Shown here in pieces: positions 21,451-30,320 of a stretch of DNA of 64,000 bases (its first letter is position 1; each line of letters begins with the position of its first letter). A program made the translations under genes and the position numbers. Under the pieces are notes generated by a model, which was not told the origin of the DNA, ran no database searches, and worked only from the letters and a program-made list of their open reading frames with translations. This stretch comes from CAVXDY01 sp963721335 (GTDB taxonomy: Bacteria > Actinomycetota > Thermoleophilia > Miltoncostaeales > Miltoncostaeaceae), in NCBI GenBank assembly GCA_963721335.1, contig CAVRIV010000001.1:186001-250000 (forward strand). The letters are read 5' to 3'.

Positions 21451-21677
21451 GCCCGGAACACCCGCTGGTCGCGGGGATAGTCCACGCCGCCGTGGCTCCA
21501 GGGGTTGCAGCGCAGCAGGCGCCAGCCGGCCAGCACCGTGCCGCGGAGGGCCCCGAACTCGCGGATCGCGTCGACCGCGTAGGCCGAGCAGGTGGGGTGG
21601 TACTTGCAGCGCTGCCCGAGCAGCGGCGAGATCCCCCGCTGATAGGCGCGGATCGGAGCGATCAGGATCGTCCTCAC
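21447..21677 (-). CDS. yidD: Membrane protein insertion efficiency factor YidD
   Basis: A 76-residue protein with the family's conserved cysteines: an amphipathic start (VRTILIAPIRAYQRGISPLL) followed by CKYHPTCSAYAVDAI and LAGWRLLRCNPWSHGGVDYP. All three invariant blocks are present and the frame is intact. GTG 21677 overlaps the rnpA stop, and its own stop overlaps the yidC GTG, as in the universal rnpA-yidD-yidC order. The protein is thought to sit at the inner membrane face near YidC. Confidence 0.95.
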   Translation of the reverse strand: MRTILIAPIRAYQRGISPLLGQRCKYHPTCSAYAVDAIREFGALRGTVLAGWRLLRCNPWSHGGVDYPRDQRVFRA

Positions 21678-22100
21678 GACGGCGCTCCGGAGTCCGACGT
21701 CCCGGCGGCGCGTCCCAGCAGCTCGGCGAGCCGCGCCCCGAGGGCGGCCGAGCCGCGCTCCTCCAGGTACTCGGCGGCTCCGGGGCGCGCGATCACGACC
21801 ACGTCCACTCCCGGGGGCAGCCCGTGCGGCCAGCGGCGCGAACTGCTCGCGCAGCACGCGCTTGACCCGGTTGCGCTCCACGGCGTCGCCCACCTTGCGC
21901 GACACCGAGAGCCCGAGGCGGGGCGGGGAGCCGGCAGGGCGGTCGTCGCGCGCGAAGACGTAGACCACCAGGTGCCGGCCGGTGGCCGAGCGCCCTCGCC
22001 GGTAGACGGCGTCGAAATCGCCCGAGCGGGTGATCCGCGCCCGGCGTCGTGGTGCGGCCCCGGGGGCCGTCGCGGGGGCCTCAGGCGGAGAGTCGCGCAC
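21674..22100 (-). CDS. rnpA: Ribonuclease P protein component
   Basis: The protein subunit of RNase P, which matures tRNA 5' ends with the M1 RNA (not in this window). The reconstructed sequence contains RITRSGDFDAVYRRGRSATG, LGLSVSRKVGDAVERNRVKRVLRE with the RNR motif that contacts RNA, and a short C-terminal tail ending SDSGAPS. Frame breaks lie near 21840, 21815 and 21770. GTG 22100 overlaps the end of rpmH by 20 bases. A further internal start is possible because the first ~20 residues are low-complexity. Position between rpmH and yidD is diagnostic. Confidence 0.93.
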
Positions 22101-22215
22101 GGCCCTTCGCCCGGCGGCGCTTCAGCACCGCCCGGCCGGCGCGCGTGCTCATGCGCACCCGGAACCCGTGGGTCTTCTTCCGCTTGCGCTTGTTTGGCTG
22201 ATAGGTCCGCTTCAC
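22081..22215 (-). CDS. rpmH: 50S ribosomal protein L34
   Basis: A 44-residue very basic protein: VKRTYQPNKRKRKKTHGFR, then MSTRAGRAVLKRRRAKGR and LSA. This is the invariant L34 sequence. GTG 22215 is used; the following rnpA overlaps its 3' end. The gene faces away from dnaA across the proposed origin, the standard rpmH-dnaA arrangement. Confidence 0.97.
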   Translation of the reverse strand: MKRTYQPNKRKRKKTHGFRVRMSTRAGRAVLKRRRAKGRARLSA

Positions 22216-22334
22216 GCGCGCAGCACTCCTAATTCGGCGGTCGGGCGTGGGCTCGCTGTCCGCGCAGGGGCCACCCCGCCTCGGAGTGGCGCAGCATATC
22301 AAAGGGACCCCCGGCCGCCGGGCCGGGCGGCCCG

Positions 22335-22470
22335 TCCTCCACAGGTGTGGAAAGGGGTGTGGAGAACCGGCGTATCTCGCCTGGCGAGAGGGATCCCACG
22401 GAGGTCCGCGACGGCGCCTCGCGGACGCGTCGCGCGATTTCGCCGCACCGTCGTGTGTTTGTTTTCCACA
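22335..22470. other. Candidate oriC: cluster of DnaA boxes
   Basis: Four nine-base sites share the TCCACA core: TCCTCCACA at 22335-22343, the complement of CTTTCCACA at 22346-22354, the complement of TTCTCCACA at 22358-22366, and TTTTCCACA at 22462-22470. Three lie within 32 bases in mixed orientation. The surroundings (about 22216-22530) are non-coding, with the only AT-richer bases near CGTGTGTTTGTTTTC. Gene direction switches here: minus to the left, plus to the right. A second weaker candidate is the dnaA-dnaN gap. I see no other gene in 22216-22512. Confidence 0.68.
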
Positions 22471-22647
22471 GGCTCCCACGGGGCCTATCGCCGCCCCTCG
22501 GCCGCGGGTTAGAGTGCCCGCCCCTCACCCGCTCAATGTCCTCGAGCCCTCGCCCTCACACCCACCCTCGCGCCCGCCCAGCCGCTCTCCGCGGCCTCGG
22601 TCTCGGCGCGCCTCTCCGTCTATGCCGGCCCCACCGAGGCGCCCTCG

Positions 22648-23265
22648 GTGGACGAGCTGCGGGACGAGGATCCCGCGGGCCTCGTCGAGGCCCTCTGCGA
22701 CGCGGTCGGCGACCGGTCGCCCCTCCCCGCCCCGGCGATCCGCGAGGTGGTGGAGAACCTGGTCCACGCCGGCTTCCGCGACGCCGTGGTCAGCATCCTC
22801 GACGGCGGCTTCACGGTGCGGGTGAGCGACCACGGGCCGGGGATCGACGACCCCTTCCGCGCTCTCCAGGCAGGTTTCTCGACGGCCGGTCCCGAGGCCC
22901 GCGAGCTCGTCCGCGGCGTCGGCGGCGGCCTCCCCCTGGCGGCCCGGCTGATGGACGCGGGCGGCGGGCGCCTCGAGCTGGCCGACAACCTCGGCGGCGG
23001 CGCGGTCGTGACGCTGTCCGCGCCCGCCCCCGACCTTCCCGCGCCCGAGCCGGTCTGCTCCGAGGCCGCCCGCGTCATCCTCGCGCTGCTCCTGGAGATC
23101 GGGAGCGCGCGCCCCGCCCGCCTCGCCGAGGAGCTCGACCGCTCCCGCGCCGAGTGCGGCCGGGAGCTCGCCACCCTGCAGCACCGAGGCCTCGTCGCCG
23201 TGGAGCCCGGCGGCGCACGCCGGCTCACCGAAGCCGGCGAGGCCCTCGTGGCCACTCTCTTCTGA
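22648..23265 (+). CDS. GHKL-type ATP-binding protein with C-terminal winged helix
   Basis: About 205 residues from GTG 22648; the frame stays open upstream to about 22513 but contains no good start there. The first two thirds have the Bergerat ATPase motifs: N box EVVENLVHAGF (Asn ~37), G1 VSDHGPGI (Asp ~61), G2 RGVGGGLPLAARLM (~89-102) and G3 NLGGGAVVTL. No phosphoacceptor helix, sensor or transmembrane segment is present, so it is not a histidine kinase by itself. The last ~70 residues (RVILALLLEIGSARPARLAE, then ECGRELATLQHRGLVAV and RRLTEAGEAL) look like a MarR/ArsR-type winged helix. The gene lies between the DnaA-box cluster and dnaA, in the same direction as dnaA with a 51-base gap. 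Function unknown. Confidence 0.7.
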   Translation: MDELRDEDPAGLVEALCDAVGDRSPLPAPAIREVVENLVHAGFRDAVVSILDGGFTVRVSDHGPGIDDPFRALQAGFSTAGPEARELVRGVGGGLPLAARLMDAGGGRLELADNLGGGAVVTLSAPAPDLPAPEPVCSEAARVILALLLEIGSARPARLAEELDRSRAECGRELATLQHRGLVAVEPGGARRLTEAGEALVATLF

Positions 23266-23316
23266 TCCCTCCGCTCCCTCCCCGCCCCGCCCTCTCCCAC
23301 CGCTGGAGCCCCGGCC

Positions 23317-24704
23317 ATGTCAGCTCTCACCGCCCCGACCCTCGAGCGCGACGCCGTCTGGAAGGAGGTCCGCGAGCGGCTGCGCTCGACGCTCAACAGC
23401 CAGACGTACAAGTTCGCCTTCGCGGGGGCCCGGCCCCTCTCCCTCACCCACGACCGCCTCGTGCTGGGGGTCAACACCGAGCTCCTCCGCCAGTGGATCC
23501 ACCAGCGCTATCTGCCCCTGCTCCGCGACGCCCTCTTCGAGGTGCTGCGGAGCGGACCTCCAGGTCGAGGTGCTGGTGGTCAAGCCGGCCGAGGAGGAGG
23601 CGCCCGCCCCCGCGGCGGGCCCCGCCGTCGCGCGCCCCGAGCCGCCGCCCGCCTCGGTGCCCCCGCGGCGCCCCCTGGGCCTGCAGCCGCGGTTCACGTT
23701 CGAGGCCTTCGTCACGGGGCCGTCCAACCGCTTCGCCCAGGCGGCCGCCCTGGCCGTGGCCGAGGCGCCCGGCGCGCGCCTACAACCCCTTCTTCGTCTA
23801 CGGCGGGGTGGGGCTCGGCAAGACCCACCTCCTGCACGCGATCGGGCACTTCGTCGCGGTCAACCACCCCGAGCTCTCGCTCACCTACGTCTCCGTGGAG
23901 ACCTTCACCAACGAGTTCATCAACGCGCTGCGCGACGGCGGGATGCGCTCCTTCAAGGACCGCTACCGCTCGACGGACATCCTGCTCATCGACGACATCC
24001 AGTCGCTGCAGGGGCGCGAGCAGACGCAGGAGGAGTTCTTCCACACGTTCAACGCCCTCCACGACAGCGGCAAGCAGATCGTGATCTCGTCCGACCGGCC
24101 GCCGAAGGCCATCGCCACCCTCGAGGACCGTCTGCGCAGCCGGTTCGAGATGGGCCTCATCACCGACGTGCAGCCGCCCGACCTGGAGACGCGCATCGCG
24201 ATCCTCCAGAAGCGGGCGCGGGCCGACCGGTACGAGATCCACGATCCGGAGGTGCTCCCGTTCATCGCGGGGCGCGTCTCGACGAACGTCCGCGCCCTGG
24301 AGGGCGCCCTCACGCGCGTCGTCGCCCACGGGTCGATCTCCGGCCGCCGCGTCACGGTCGAGCTGGCCCACGAGGTGCTGGAGGACCTCTTCCCCGCCGG
24401 CGAGGGCATCATGCGCATCGAGGTCATCCAGGGCGAGGTCTGCCGCTACTACGGCGTGGCGCTGAACGAGCTCACGAGCGACAAGCGCACCCGCCGCATC
24501 GTGGGCCCCCGTCAGGTGGCGATGTACCTCAGCCGGGAGCTCACCGACTCCTCCCTGCCCGCCATCGGCCGCGCCTTCGGCGGCCGCGACCACACCACGG
24601 TCATGTACGCGGTGCAGAAGGTGGCGAACCTCATGGGCGACGAGGGCGAGGTCCTCACCGCCGTCAACACGCTCACGGGCCGCCTCACCGGACGCCAGCG
24701 GTGA
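23317..24704 (+). CDS. dnaA: Chromosomal replication initiator DnaA
   Basis: All four domains are visible. Domain I: WKEVRERLRSTLNSQTYKFA. Domain II: a short Pro/Ala/Glu linker (about residues 90-120). Domain III (AAA+): FTFEAFVTGPSNRFAQAAAL, Walker A YGGVGLGKTHLLHAIG, Walker B DILLIDDIQSLQG, and SSDRPPKAIATLEDRLRSRF with the Arg finger. Domain IV: RIVGPRQVAMYLSRELTDSS and the DNA-binding signature GRAFGGRDHTTVMYA. Two frame breaks, near 23562 and 23783. ATG 23317 is chosen for the usual N-terminus. It is preceded by DnaA boxes at 22.3-22.5 kb and followed by dnaN. Confidence 0.96.
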
Positions 24705-25038
24705 CGGTGGAGGACCCTCGGGAGGGCCGGTGCCGCCCGTCCACCGTTCCCCCCGGGGGCGGCCGGCGGGCGGCGCGCCTGGGGAGGGGTGGGGAGTGGC
24801 GACACGCGTCCGGGCCCTTCGCCCACCGGCGAGCGCACACCCCGAAAACCCTCCGGTGCGGGGGCTCGCCGGGATCTCCCCATCGTCCACACGCCCTACT
24901 GCGGTGACGACGTTCTCACCCTCTTTCTTTCTTCTCTCATGGAGGGCACGTCGCCGGCCGTGGAGAACGGCCGCGCCGGGCCCGGCAGGCTCGCGACGAG
25001 CGCCGACGCTCGTCCTCGGCAGCCGTTAGGGTCGCGGC
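24705..25038. other. dnaA-dnaN intergenic region, possible secondary origin element
   Basis: About 330 bases without a gene. It holds one DnaA-box-like site, TCGTCCACA at 24883-24891, a pyrimidine-rich, comparatively AT-rich tract around 24919-24942 (CTCTTTCTTTCTTCTCTC) that could ease unwinding, and several GC inverted repeats, for example the CCACCG/CGGTGG elements near 24710-24745. In many actinobacteria oriC is in this gap, so it may share origin function with the rpmH-side cluster. No terminator with a T run was seen after dnaA. Confidence 0.5.
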
Positions 25039-26141
25039 GTGCGCCTCGTCTCGCCCAAGGAGGAGCTGGCCGGCAAGCTCGCGATCGCGGGCCGCGTCGC
25101 CTCGGCCAAGAGCACGATCCAGATCCTCTCCCACATCCTCCTGAGGGCGGACGACGGCCGCTGCGAGCTGGCCGCGACGGACATGGAGCTCTCCCTGCGG
25201 GTCCCGCTGGGGGCGCACGGTCGAGCAGCCCGGCTCGGTGGTCCTCCCTCGCCTGGCGGCCGACATCGTCCGGAGCATGGCCGACGGCCCGGTGACGCTC
25301 GAGCACCGCGACAACGAGGGCGTCGTCGCGATCTCGGGAGGCGGATCGTCGTTCTCGCTCAACTGCCTCCAGGCGGGCGACTTCCCCGAGCTGCCGCCGG
25401 ACGAGGGCAGCGGCCTCTCCCTGCCCGCCGACCTGCTGGTGGACACGGTCGAGCGCGTCGCCCGGGCGGCGTCGCGCGACGAGACGCGCCCGGTGCTGAC
25501 CGGCGTGCTGCTGCGGCTGGGACCCGAGGGTCTCACGATGGTGGCCACCGACTCCTACCGGCTGGCCGTCCGCCAGACGCCCCTCGAGGCGCCCCCGGCC
25601 GACGTCCGCGAGGCCATCGTCCCCGCCCGCGCGCTCGGGGAGGTCGCCCGCCTGGCCGGCGCGGTGAAGGCCGACGCCGTGGAGGTGGTGCTCACCGAGA
25701 CCCAGGCGACTGTTGCGGGTCGGCGACTTCCGCCTCACGAGCCGCCTCATCGAGGGGCAGTTCCCCGACCACCGCCAGCTGGTGCCCGACGCGTTCGAGC
25801 ACGACGTGGCCTTCGAACGGGCCGAGCTGCTGGGCGTGCTGGCGCGCATCGGCGTGCTGGCCCAGCGCAACACGCCCGTCCGCCTGGCCTTCGAGCCCGG
25901 GAGCGTGACCGTGTCGGCCGTCAGCGACCAGGTGGGCGAGGGGCGCGAGTCCCTCCCGGTGTCCTTCTCGGGCGACCCGCTGGAGATCGGCTTCAACGTG
26001 GAGTTCCTGCGCGCCGGGGTCGAGAGCGTGGTCGGCGACGAGGTGCGGCTCGGGCTGATCAGCCCGCTGCGACCCGGCCTGTTGCGCGGAGCGAACGATG
26101 ACTACCGCTATCTCCTCATGCCGATCCGCCTCAACGCCTGA
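25039..26141 (+). CDS. dnaN: DNA polymerase III sliding clamp (beta subunit)
   Basis: The ring clamp that tethers the replicase. About 365 residues in three similar domains: KLAIAGRVASAKSTIQILSH at the N-terminus, SRDETRPVLTGVLL and MVATDSYRLAVR in the middle, and FRLTSRLIEGQFPDHRQLVP opening domain 3, with the C-terminal DDYRYLLMPIRLNA carrying the hydrophobic cleft residues. Two frame breaks, near 25217 and 25712. GTG 25039. recF follows at once. The dnaA-dnaN-recF order is typical. Confidence 0.95.
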
Positions 26142-26149
26142 GCGCGCCC

Positions 26150-27272
26150 GGGCGCGCCTGGACGGCGCGGCGGCTGGAGCGTCGCCGACGTCCGGTGCTG
26201 GCGGCGCGGCTCGCTGGAGCTGCCGGACGGGCTGGTGATGGTGGTGGGGCCGAACGGCGCCGGGCAAGACCTCGCTGGTGGAGGCGGTGGTCCTCGGGTG
26301 CCTCGGGGTCTCGCCTCGCACGGCCCGCGAGGCGGAGGTGGTGCGCCGCGGCGCCGAGGCCCTCCACGTCACCCTGGACCTGGACGGGCCGCGGGGCCGC
26401 GCCGTGCGCGAGATCGGCTTCGCCCCCGGCCGCGGGCCGCCGGCTGCGGCTCGACGGGGACCCGGTGCGCTCCCTGGCGACGTGGCGCGCGCGCGCGGTG
26501 CTGGTGTTCCTGCCCGACGAGCTGCGCGCCGTGAAGGGCCCTCCCGCCGCCCGCCGGCGGGCCCTCGACCGGGTGTTGGAGGCGGCCTCGCCCGGCTTCG
26601 CGGACGACCTCGGCGGACTACCAGGGCGCCCTGGCGCAGCGCAACGCCCTGCTGCGGCGGATCCGCGCCGGCGCGGCCTCGGAGGCCAGCCTGCCCGCCT
26701 GGGAGGCGCCGATCGCCGCGGCTCGGCGCGCGGGTGGCGCGCCGCCCGCCGCGCGGGCGTCGGCCGCGCTGGCCGAGCCGTTCGCGGCCTGGCTCGAGGC
26801 GCTCGGCGGCGGGCCGGGAGGGCTCCTGCGGCTGGAGCCGTCGCCGTCGACCCTCGCGCGAGGTTCCCGAGGCGGACCTCGAGGAGGCCCTCGCGGCGGC
26901 CATGATCGAGCGCCGGCCGCGCGAGATCCAGGCCGCCCAGACGCTGTCGGGCCCGCACCGCGACGACCTCTGGATCGGCGTCGGCGACGCCGACCTGCGC
27001 CGGGAGGGCAGCCAGGGCGAGCAGCGGACGGCCGCGCTGGCGCTGCTCCTGGCCGCGCGCGATCATCTGCGCGCGCGCGCCGCCCGGCCGATCCTGCTGC
27101 TCGACGACGTGCTCAGCGAGCTCGATCCCGACCGCCGCCGGCTGCTGCTGGAGGCCGTCCGGGACGGGGGCCAGACGATCGTGACGAGCGCGGATCCGGC
27201 CGCCGCCGCGGCGATCGCGGCGCCCTCCCGACGGCCTGCGTGCGCGTGGAGGACGGCCGCGTCCGTGGCTGA
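26150..27272 (+). CDS. recF: DNA replication and repair protein RecF
   Basis: An SMC-like ATPase that loads RecA at gaps. Walker A is VMVVGPNGAGKTSLVEAV, the family's LPDELRAVKGPPAARRRALD block follows, and the C-terminal half has TLSGPHRDDLWI, SQGEQRTAALALLLA (signature), ILLLDDVLSELDPDRRR (Walker B/D loop) and VRVEDGRV. No clean start codon precedes VADVRCWRRGSLELPDG because a frame break lies near 26175; the N-terminus is somewhere between the dnaN stop (26141) and 26200. Other breaks occur near 26265, 26445, 26620, 26725, 26865 and 27220. It overlaps the next gene by eight bases. Confidence 0.9.
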
Positions 27273-27804
27273 GCGCCCGCCGCCACGGCGCCGGCACCGG
27301 CGCGAGCCCCTGACGGCCGGCGTCGGCGGTCGCGCGCTTCCGGCGCACGGGCGGGCGGCCGGCCGGGGACCGAGACCGGCGCCGCGGCGGCGGCCTGGGC
27401 GGACGTCGTGGGCGCCGCCGCGGCGGCCCACAGCGTCCCGGTGCGCCGGACGCCGCGCCGGCGTGCTCACCGTCGTCTGCTCCAGCGCCTCGTGGGCTCA
27501 GGAGCTGACCATGCGCCGCGACGACCTGCTCGAGCGCCTGCTCGCCCGCGCCCCTGACACGGGCGTCACGGCGCTGCGGTTCTCGGTGGCGCGACCACGC
27601 CCTCGGGGCCGCACCGGAGGCCCCGCCGCCACCCCGCCCCGCCCCGCGCCCGAGCACCGGCGGAGGCGGCCCTCGGGGCCCGCGCGGCGGCGGGGCTGGC
27701 CGACCGAGCGGCTGCGCGATCTGGTGGCGCGCGCGGCCGCGGCCTCCGCGGCGCGCCGAAGCGCCCTCCTCGGACAGGTGAAATACCTGCAAATAGGGAC
27801 GTAA
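27265..27804 (+). CDS. dciA: DciA-type helicase loader (DUF721)
   Basis: A small basic protein with the DUF721 domain: the core WADVVGAAAAAHSVPVR, VLTVVCSSASWAQELT and RLLARAPDTGVTALRFSV. The C-terminal tail ends VARAAAASAARRSALLGQVK. DciA is the common bacterial loader of replicative helicase and usually lies near recF and gyrB in Actinobacteria, as here. GTG 27265 overlaps the recF stop. The N-terminal third is disturbed by several one-base gains (near 27285, 27330, 27375) and another near 27600. It ends 54 bases before the gyrB region. Confidence 0.85.
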   Translation: MAERPPPRRRHRREPLTAGVGGRALPAHGRAAGRGPRPAPRRRPGRTSWAPPRRPTASRCAGRRAGVLTVVCSSASWAQELTMRRDDLLERLLARAPDTGVTALRFSVARPRPRGRTGGPAATPPRPAPEHRRRRPSGPARRRGWPTERLRDLVARAAAASAARRSALLGQVKYLQIGT

Positions 27805-27842
27805 AGAGGCGGAGACGGCGGGCCGGGGTGCTACCATTCTGT

Positions 27843-30301
27843 GTGATCGAATCGAGGAGGCACCAGATCCGACCTGCGCCCGACGTTCCGTCGGCCATCA
27901 CGCACTACGACGCCGAGGACATCACCGTCCTCGAAGGGCCTGGAGGCGGTACGCCGCCGACCCGGCATGTACATCGGGTCCACGGGACCGCGGGGGCTTC
28001 ACCACCTCGTCTACGAGGTCGGTCGACAACAGCGTCGACGAGGCGCTCGCCGGGCTACTGCGACCGCGTCGAGATCACCCTCAACCCCGATGGCTCGTGC
28101 ACCGTGTCCGACAACGGCCGCGGCATCCCCGTGGCGCGCGATGGCCGACCAGGGGGGCCGCAGCGCGCTCGAGGTCGTGATGACCGTCCTCCACGCCGGC
28201 GGCAAGTTCGGCGGCGACGGCTACAAGGTGTCCGGCGGCCTCCACGGCGTCGGCATCAGCGTGGTCAACGCGCTGTCCGAGTCGCTGATCGCCGAGGTGC
28301 ACCGCGACGGCGGCGTCGTTCGTGCAGCGCTTCGCGCTGCGGCGATCCCGCTCGGCCCGATCGAGCGGGTCGGCGACGCCGCGGACACCGGCACCACGCA
28401 TCACCTTCCTGCCCGACCCGGACATCTTCGAGGAGCCGGACTTCGACTTCGAGACGCTCGCGCAGCGCCTGCGCGAGACGGCCTTCCTCACCCGCGGGCT
28501 TCGATCGTGCGCCTCGACGACCGCCGCGGCGAGGGCCGCGAGGTCGAGTACCACTACGAGGGCGGCATCCAGGACTTCGTCCGCCACCTCAACGAGACGC
28601 GCGACCCGGTGCAGCGCGACGTCGTCTACCTGGAGGCCGACGGCCCCGAGGGCAGCCTCGAGGTCGCGCTCCAGTGGACCGCCGCCTACAACGAGTCCGT
28701 CTACACGTTCGCGAACAACATCAACACGCACGAGGGCGGCACCCACCTCACCGGCTTCCGCACCGCGCTCACGCGCACGCTCAACGACTACGCGCGGGCG
28801 AAGGGGCTCCTGAAGGAGAAGGACGACAACCTCGAGGGCCCGGACACGCGCGAGGGGCTCACCGCGATCGTCTCGATCAAGCTGCGCGAGCCGCAGTTCG
28901 AGGGCCAGACCAAGACCAAGCTCGGCAACTCCGAGATCACGGGCTTCGTGAACGCAGACCGTCACGCAGCGGCTCTCCGAGTACCTCGAGGAGCACCCGG
29001 TCGAGGCCCGCGCGATCTGCGGCAAGGCGATCAACGCCGCCCAGGCGCGGCAGGCCGCCCGCAAGGCGCGCGACCTGGCCCGCCGCAAGGGCGCCATGGA
29101 CTCCACCAGCCTGCCGGGCAAGCTCGCCGACTGCTCCGACCGCGATCCGGCCAACACCGAGCTCTTCCTGGTGGAGGGCGACTCGGCCGGGGGCTCGGCG
29201 ATCATGGCGCGCCAGTCGAGCTTCCAGGCGATCCTGCCCCTGCGCGGCAAGATCATCAACGTCGAGAAGGCCCGGATCGACAAGGTCCTCTCGAACAACG
29301 AGATCCAGGCCATGATCACCGCGATGGGCACCGGCATCGACGAGGACTTCGACCTCGCGAAGGCCCGCTACCACAAGCTCATCATCATGACCGACGCCGA
29401 CGTGGACGGCGCCCACATCCGCACGCTCATCCTCACGTTCCTCTTCCGCCACATGCGCGGCGCTCATCGAGGAGGGCTTCGTCTACATCGCGTGCCCGCC
29501 GCTCTACAAGGTCAAGCAGGGCAACCAGGAGCAGTACATCGAGAAGGAGCTGGAGCTCGAGGACTGGCTGCTGGAGCGCAACCTGGGCGACCTCGTGCTG
29601 GAGGACGCCGAGGGGCGCGCCGTAGGGCTCACCAAGGCCCGCTACCAGCGCTTCCAGCGCGCCCTGAAGGAGCACGAGGCGTGGGCGGGCAACCTCCGCG
29701 CCACCTACGGATCCGAGGTCATCGACTTCCTCCAGGTCCACGACCTGGTGGAGGCCGAGCCGGGCGAGGACCTCGACGCGCTCGCCGCGGCCGTCGCGGA
29801 GGCCTCCGACGAGCGGGCGACGCTCACGCGTGGAGGGCGTCGACCCCGCCGCGGGCGAGCTGCTGGCCCGCTCGGTGCTGACCAGCACCGGCGAGGCCCG
29901 CACCGTCGCCATCCCGCTCGCCCTCCTCGCGCTCCCGCGAGCTGTCGGGCCTGCGCGGCGCGCGCGCCCGGCTGCGGGACCAGGTGGGCACGGCGCCGTT
30001 CCGGCTCACGCGCGGCTCGCGCTCGCGCACGCCCGCCAGCTACGAGGCCCTGCGCAACGCGGTGCTGGAGCTGTGCCGCGAGGGCGTCCAGCTCAGCCGC
30101 TTCAAGGGCCTCGGCGAGATGAACAGCGAGCAGCTCTGGGAGACGACGATGGACCCCGAGCGCCGCATCCTGCAGCGCGTGGTGATGGAGGACGAGCTGA
30201 CCGTCGGCGAGCTCTTCGCCAAGCTGATGGGCGAGAAGGTGGAGCCCCGCCGCGCGTTCATCGAGGACAACGCCCGCAGCGTCCGCTTCCTCGATGTGTA
30301 G
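27843..30301 (+). CDS. gyrB: DNA gyrase subunit B
   Basis: The ATPase subunit of gyrase. ITVLEGLEAVRRRPGMYIGS opens the GHKL domain; NSVDEALAGYCD is the N box region, VSDNGRGIPV G1, and HAGGKFGGDGYKVSGGLHGV the ATP lid. The transducer has YNESVYTFANNINTHEGGTH and the TOPRIM part ELFLVEGDSAGGSA, RGKIINVEKA and IIMTDADVDGAHIR. The C-terminus has SRFKGLGEMN and VEPRRAFIEDNA. About ten frame breaks (near 27938, 28020, 28050, 28138, 28320, 28360, 28398, 28500, 28965, 29462, 29828, 29937). GTG 27843 is recorded, but ATC 27867 is better placed for its ribosome site. Confidence 0.95.
27855..27860 (+). promoter_or_regulatory. Shine-Dalgarno AGGAGG before gyrB, followed by in-frame ATC
   Basis: AGGAGG is followed after six bases by ATC 27867, in frame with gyrB and giving a natural N-terminus (IRPAPDVPSAITHYDAEDIT). 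The only standard start in frame, GTG 27843, lies upstream of the Shine-Dalgarno sequence. The real start may therefore be ATC 27867 or a misread ATG. Confidence 0.6.
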
Positions 30302-30320
30302 GACCCGGGGGGAGTAGGTA

